Positions 12,874-16,167 of a stretch of DNA of 16,167 bases are shown one piece after another. Below the pieces are notes generated by a model. It was not told the DNA's origin. It ran no database searches and worked only from the letters and a program-made list of their open reading frames with translations. A program made the position numbers and the translations under genes. How positions within the stretch are numbered: position 1 is the stretch's first letter; every line of letters begins with the position of its first letter. This stretch comes from Candidatus Saccharimonadota bacterium (GTDB lineage: Bacteria; Patescibacteria; Saccharimonadia; Saccharimonadales; Nanosyncoccaceae): positions 1-16,167 of the forward strand of contig JAFROU010000010.1 of assembly GCA_017429465.1 (NCBI GenBank), written 5' to 3'.

Positions 12874-14454
12874 TTACATACCTGGTATTTTATAAGCTCC
12901 TGGGTCTGGGTACAATTGATCGTTCATTGCCGCATTTTCGCCTAATGGTTGATAAGACGGGCTTGGCGGCTGAGCACTTTCAATCGGTTGCACTTGTGGC
13001 ATCTCTGCTACTGGCTCTGGCTGTGGCAAAACTGGTTCTGGCGCAGTAATTGGCTCAGTAGCTGGTGCTGAAGTAGCAGCTGGTTCTGGCATAGCTGGAG
13101 CAGATGGTTCTGGCACTGCTTTCGCTGGCTCATTAGCTACTGCAGCTTCAGCTGGCGCGTCAAAATCTACTGGTGGAGTTGGTGGTGGAGGTAATAAATC
13201 ATCATCTGGCATCGGCAATGGTTCAAGTGTCTTACGCGGTTCGTTCATTACATAGGATTCACCACCTAAGCTAGTTGGTCCGGCTGGGCCGGTACCCGGC
13301 TCTTGCATATAAGAAAAGTCTGGCACACCACCGGCTTCAGAAGCTGGAGCTTCTGGTGTATTCTCTGCTGCTGGATTAGCCATTGGTGAATTAGTGGCTG
13401 GAGCTTCATCCTCTGCTAAAGCTTCATCCATTAACTTACCATAATCTTTTGGTGCTTCGTAAGTTGGTTCAATTGGTGTAATATCACCAGGGTTATCAAT
13501 TGGTTTAATATCATCTTCTGCTGCCGCGCTGCTTTCTTCTACTATAGGGCCGGCAATTGCAGTATCAGCTACTGGAGCTTCTTCAGTAACGGTATGATCA
13601 ACATCCATACCATCATCAACATCCATCTTGGTTGTGAGCAGTGAACCAAGTGAAGGGCCACCACTACGAATATTTTCAGCAATTAATTGTTGATCGGCAC
13701 CAGCTTCCATTAACTTAGAAGCCACGGCCAAAGTCGTTGAGGTTGTATGTTCATTCGAGAAGCGATCAGTTGCAGCCACGATACCGGTTAGAAGCGCCGT
13801 AGCCATGTCTTTTTCCATTTCAACCTTGCTCTTCAAGGAAATCGCAAGTTGAGCAATCATTTCTGCCACACAAGAAGCAGATGGATCGCTCCATTCAATC
13901 GCACCAAATTTACCAGGTTTACCAGTCGTGATATTAATAATCGTGGCATCGTGCATAATACGACCATGTTCACGCAAAGCGTTATCTAGATCAACTGCTT
14001 CAGCCACGTCAATCGCCATCACAAGATCTACATCAAAATCACCACGTGAGAAATCAAGATCGTCTTGGGTCAACGTAGTTTTATATGGCGTAATAAATAC
14101 TTTAACAAAATCACCTTCTACTTTGTAGCGTAAGTGATCAGCCTTATCCTTATTAAGTTCTACGATGAAATCACGCAGCGCATCAACGTTATCTTCAAAA
14201 GTCTTGTCTGGTTCAAGGAACTGAATAGCATTTGGTGTTAAACCAGAATAAATCGCCGTAACGTGTTTTCCTACGCGATCAAGTAACAAAGTTAGACCAA
14301 TTGCTGCTGTCAACTCATCTACCGATGGGTTACTTGAAACCGTCACCAAAATATTATTTACCGAATTAACATTCGAAATTACATCATTAACAACACTGTC
14401 AGTTCTTTCTGGCGGTTGCTCAACTTTCTTAGGTTCGGGTTTTTGTTCTGGCAT
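12874..14454 (-). CDS. DHH-phosphoesterase-like protein with lost catalytic motifs and Pro/Ala/Glu-rich tail
   Basis: Residues about 30-275 follow the fold of NrnA-type DHH phosphoesterases: N-I-L-V-T-V-S-S-N-P-S-V-D-E-L (34-48), D-V-D-L-V-M-A-I-D (141-149), F-G-A-I-E-W-S-D-P-S-A-S (183-194) and L-L-T-G-I-V-A-A-T-D-R-F (221-232). The metal ligands are mostly gone: the first motif has S44-V-D46 where the family has D-G-D, and the position of the D-H-H triad reads I175-T-T177. Nuclease activity is therefore unlikely. From about residue 290 the chain becomes a low-complexity Pro/Ala/Glu tail of over 200 residues with no transmembrane segment. It lies upstream of truB and rpsO, where nrnA sits in many bacteria. 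It has a promoter and a terminator of its own. The role is unknown; nucleotide sensing or scaffolding is only a guess. Confidence 0.8.
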   Translation of the reverse strand: MPEQKPEPKKVEQPPERTDSVVNDVISNVNSVNNILVTVSSNPSVDELTAAIGLTLLLDRVGKHVTAIYSGLTPNAIQFLEPDKTFEDNVDALRDFIVELNKDKADHLRYKVEGDFVKVFITPYKTTLTQDDLDFSRGDFDVDLVMAIDVAEAVDLDNALREHGRIMHDATIINITTGKPGKFGAIEWSDPSASCVAEMIAQLAISLKSKVEMEKDMATALLTGIVAATDRFSNEHTTSTTLAVASKLMEAGADQQLIAENIRSGGPSLGSLLTTKMDVDDGMDVDHTVTEEAPVADTAIAGPIVEESSAAAEDDIKPIDNPGDITPIEPTYEAPKDYGKLMDEALAEDEAPATNSPMANPAAENTPEAPASEAGGVPDFSYMQEPGTGPAGPTSLGGESYVMNEPRKTLEPLPMPDDDLLPPPPTPPVDFDAPAEAAVANEPAKAVPEPSAPAMPEPAATSAPATEPITAPEPVLPQPEPVAEMPQVQPIESAQPPSPSYQPLGENAAMNDQLYPDPGAYKIPGM

Positions 14455-14479
14455 TTTTGTTTTTACTCGTTACGGATTT

Positions 14480-14508
14480 ATTCTAGCATAAACTTTTTAA
14501 AAAAGCAA
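14480..14508 (-). promoter_or_regulatory. Promoter of the DHH-like gene
   Basis: Minus strand TTGCTT (14508-14503), 17 nt, TAGAAT (14485-14480), with TGC giving an extended -10. The leader is about 20 nt. It is divergent from the rpsT promoter. Confidence 0.65.
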
Positions 14509-14533
14509 GAGTATTTTTTAAGATTATCTTCTC

Positions 14534-14562
14534 TTTACTTTTTTACATTTTTCGTGTATAAT
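14534..14562 (+). promoter_or_regulatory. Promoter of rpsT
   Basis: TTTACT (14534-14539), 17 nt, TATAAT (14557-14562). The leader is about 29 nt with only a weak AGGA before the ATG. Confidence 0.75.
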
Positions 14563-14597
14563 CATGCAAAGTTAAAATAATTTAATAGGAATCATTC

Positions 14598-14999
14598 ATG
14601 CCGATTATCAAATCTGCTAAAAAAGCAGCGCGCCAAGCTGAAAAGCGCACAAAGAACAACGAACAAATCAAAAAGGATATTAAAGTTGCCGTTAAGGCTT
14701 TTCGCCGCACCCCAACTAATAAAACCTTAGCTAAAGCTCAGTCCGAATTTGACAAAGCCGTCAAAAAAGGCCTAATGAAGAAAAACACTGCCTCCCGTCG
14801 TAAATCTGCCCTTGCCAAAGTTTTGAAAGCTGTTGGCAAAATTGAAAAAACCGCTGCTAAGACTGAGAAAAAACCAGCTGTCAAAAAGGCTGCCGCTAAG
14901 ACTGCTAAGGCTACCAAACCAGCCGCTAAAAAGACTACTACCACGAAGAAACCTGCAGCAAAAAAGACTTCACCAAAGACCAAGGCTGCATCGAAGTAG
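14598..14999 (+). CDS. rpsT: 30S ribosomal protein bS20 with lysine/alanine-rich C-terminal extension
   Basis: S20 binds the lower body of 16S rRNA. Residues 1-82 match the family: M-P-I-I-K-S-A-K-K-A-A-R-Q-A-E-K-R, K-V-A-V-K-A-F-R-R, the A-Q-S-E-F-D-K-A-V-K-K-G motif and N-T-A-S-R-R-K-S-A-L-A-K. The protein is 133 residues against the usual 85-90. The extra 50 are almost only Lys, Ala, Thr and Pro in P-A-A/V-K-K repeats, resembling histone H1 or HU tails. The last 62 nt overlap the 3' end of holA on the other strand. Promoter upstream; terminator at 15022-15050 inside holA. Ends with TAG. Confidence 0.95.
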   Translation: MPIIKSAKKAARQAEKRTKNNEQIKKDIKVAVKAFRRTPTNKTLAKAQSEFDKAVKKGLMKKNTASRRKSALAKVLKAVGKIEKTAAKTEKKPAVKKAAAKTAKATKPAAKKTTTTKKPAAKKTSPKTKAASK

Positions 15000-15546
15000 A
15001 TTTCATTCTGATATCTAGTTTAGAGAGTTCTTTTAGAACTCTCTTTTCTTTACTTCCCTGACGATATTCAAATTTCTTAATTGCCTGCGTAACCATCAAA
15101 CCCACAAACATATATGGATCTTGATTCATTTCAATTTTTTCGAGTTTTAACACTGCCTTTTTGCCGTCATGCCATGCCATGTCTAAAATATTAAACACTT
15201 CCCTCGCTTCTGGAGCCTCTGTCAACGCAAACTCAACCATCTTCACACCAGCCTTGGCTAGCTCTTTATAAGCCGCTGTACGTTTATCTAATTTCTGTTC
15301 CCAAATAATCACCTTGTTTGAAGTATCAATATAATTAATTAACTTATTCCAAACTTCCGTATTCTCACCTAAATCCTTAATAAGAATCGCGCGCTCGGAA
15401 GTAAACAAAGAGGTACCCATAAAAATATTCGGCAAATCATCGGTCTTTAGCTCAGCGCCATCAATTACCTCGTATCCGCTACCAAGCGTCTTCTTAATTG
15501 CCCCCTCCGCCTTAATTCGATTGTCGCCGTAATAAATCTCTAACAT
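14938..15546 (-). CDS. holA: DNA polymerase III delta subunit, short form
   Basis: The delta subunit opens the sliding clamp within the clamp loader. The 202 residues start L-E-I-Y-Y-G-D-N-R-I-K-A-E-G-A-I-K-K, matching the delta opening. They continue with L-F-T-S-E-R-A-I-L-I-K-D-L (family L-F-x-x-x-R-l-v-v-v), V-I-I-W-E-Q-K-L-D-K-R-T, and a C-terminal helical part L-S-K-L-D-I-R-M-K-S-T-S-M-Q-P-W-S-L. Typical delta is about 330 residues, so the middle and collar regions are shortened. I chose the ATG at 15546, which overlaps the mutM stop (ATGTTAG), because it places the family start directly; ATGs at 15564 and 15555 are alternatives. The 3' end runs 62 nt into the convergent rpsT gene, and the coding pattern there still looks delta-like. 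Confidence 0.85.
   Translation of the reverse strand: MLEIYYGDNRIKAEGAIKKTLGSGYEVIDGAELKTDDLPNIFMGTSLFTSERAILIKDLGENTEVWNKLINYIDTSNKVIIWEQKLDKRTAAYKELAKAGVKMVEFALTEAPEAREVFNILDMAWHDGKKAVLKLEKIEMNQDPYMFVGLMVTQAIKKFEYRQGSKEKRVLKELSKLDIRMKSTSMQPWSLVKSFLLQVSSW
15022..15050 (+). terminator. Terminator of rpsT, embedded in holA
   Basis: AGAGAGTTC (15022-15030) pairs perfectly with GAACTCTCT (15036-15044) around TTTTA, followed by TTTCTTT. It lies 22 nt after the rpsT stop and within the coding region of holA on the opposite strand. Confidence 0.9.
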
Positions 15547-16167
15547 TTTTGACATTCTGGACAAATATGTGTCCCTCTGCCCGCCACTCTCGTTTTAATA
15601 ATTGTCGCACCGCAGCGCGGACAAGGCAACCCTTCTCGCCTAAACACCTGCGCAAATTTTTCTAGATAATCACCGCGTGTGCCATCCGCTCTCACATAAG
15701 TCGCCATCGTTGAACCACCAGAATCAATTGACGCGTCCATCACGGTCTTAGCGCCTTCCAATATCAACGCCACCTGTTTTTTACTTAGCTCGCCTGCCTT
15801 TTTAGTAGGATAAACCTTGGCATAAAACAACGCTTCATCTGCATAAATATTACCAAGCCCTGCAATCACTTTTTGATCTAAAAGTACCGCCTTTACGGGT
15901 GAATTTTTATGGCGCTGAAATTTCTGCACCAACTCGTCCACCGTCATCTCCCATGGTTCCTTCGCCAAATTTGCAATAAAAGTATCTTTTTCAACATCGC
16001 TAGTTGGCAAGACCTTAACGAAACCGAATTTACGTTGATCATTAAAATAAAGCACGCCTTCATCAAACGTAAAAACTACTCGCGTCTGCTTATTCGGCAG
16101 TTTTGCCACAAAATTTTCACTTGGATGCCCCGCCGCAAAATTTTCCTGGCCACGCCAAATCAATTGA
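15540..16167 (-). CDS. mutM: Formamidopyrimidine-DNA glycosylase MutM/Fpg, C-terminal part (cut by right edge)
   Basis: Bifunctional DNA glycosylase/AP lyase that removes 8-oxoguanine and formamidopyrimidines. The gene enters from the right edge. The first complete codon is 16166 (Q-L-I-W-R, the end of the family M-T-G-Q-L motif), so the TTG at 16163 is not a start and the catalytic N-terminal proline is outside the window. Visible motifs are Y-F-N-D-Q-R-K-F-G, the H2TH region L-D-Q-K-V-I-A-G-L-G-N-I-Y-A-D-E-A-L-F, G-G-S-T-x-x-x-Y-V-R-A-D-G and the zinc finger C-P-R-C...C-P-E-C at the end. The last codons overlap the start of holA by 7 nt, giving a mutM-holA operon. Confidence 0.96.
   Translation of the reverse strand, partial: QLIWRGQENFAAGHPSENFVAKLPNKQTRVVFTFDEGVLYFNDQRKFGFVKVLPTSDVEKDTFIANLAKEPWEMTVDELVQKFQRHKNSPVKAVLLDQKVIAGLGNIYADEALFYAKVYPTKKAGELSKKQVALILEGAKTVMDASIDSGGSTMATYVRADGTRGDYLEKFAQVFRREGLPCPRCGATIIKTRVAGRGTHICPECQKC

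Noticed and set aside
14738..14983. Hydrophobic minus-strand ORF opposite rpsT
   Set aside because: Antisense shadow of the Lys/Ala-rich tail; Lys codons give Phe/Leu on the other strand.

Overview
The window looks like a chromosomal housekeeping region from a small-genome bacterium of the Patescibacteria/CPR, most likely a Candidatus Saccharibacteria (TM7) relative. The evidence is short versions of several conserved proteins (TlyA without S4, TruB without PUA, a DNA polymerase III delta of about 200 residues), very tight gene packing, moderate GC (low to mid 40s % in the stretches I counted by hand) and a type IV pilus assembly operon with large, lineage-specific PilN/PilO-like proteins. 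The taxon is an inference from style and gene content, not a database match. I saw no tRNA, rRNA, CRISPR array, insertion sequence or prophage gene.

Layout, left to right; nearly everything is on the minus strand, so transcription runs right to left. (1) 1-4346: a pilus operon transcribed pilM > pilN > pilO-like > small EF-hand/acidic-tail protein > pilB/gspE (cut by the left edge), with every junction overlapping or separated by 1-2 nt. (2) 4379-6563: rpsF > ssb > rpsR > efp > tlyA, behind a near-consensus promoter and a leader hairpin that resembles the S6:S18 autoregulatory motif. (3) 6669-8888: ftsK, with its own promoter. (4) 9003-11177: pnp, interrupted by one in-frame TGA, with a structured leader and a strong terminator. 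(5) 11369-11773: a self-contained plus-strand orphan gene (promoter, ribosome binding site, terminator) sitting between rpsO and pnp, which are neighbours in many bacteria. (6) 11876-14454: a degenerate DHH-phosphoesterase-like gene > truB > rpsO, an order that echoes the classical nrnA-truB-rpsO cluster. (7) 14598-14999: rpsT (S20, with a histone-like tail) on the plus strand, converging with mutM > holA on the minus strand. The rpsT and holA coding regions overlap antisense by 62 bp, and the rpsT terminator lies inside holA.

Promoters are unusually easy to read. Eight have a recognisable -35 separated by exactly 17 nt from TATAAT or TAGAAT, and most carry an extended -10 TG. Three genes (pilM, rpsO, truB) have their ATG exactly 7 nt after the -10 hexamer, which predicts leaderless mRNAs.

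The most interesting points are the in-frame TGA in pnp, the recurrent leaderless-promoter geometry, the orphan Cys/His-rich cassette between rpsO and pnp, the rpsT/holA antisense overlap, and the DHH-like protein that has lost its catalytic residues. No coherent new defence or mobile system is visible.
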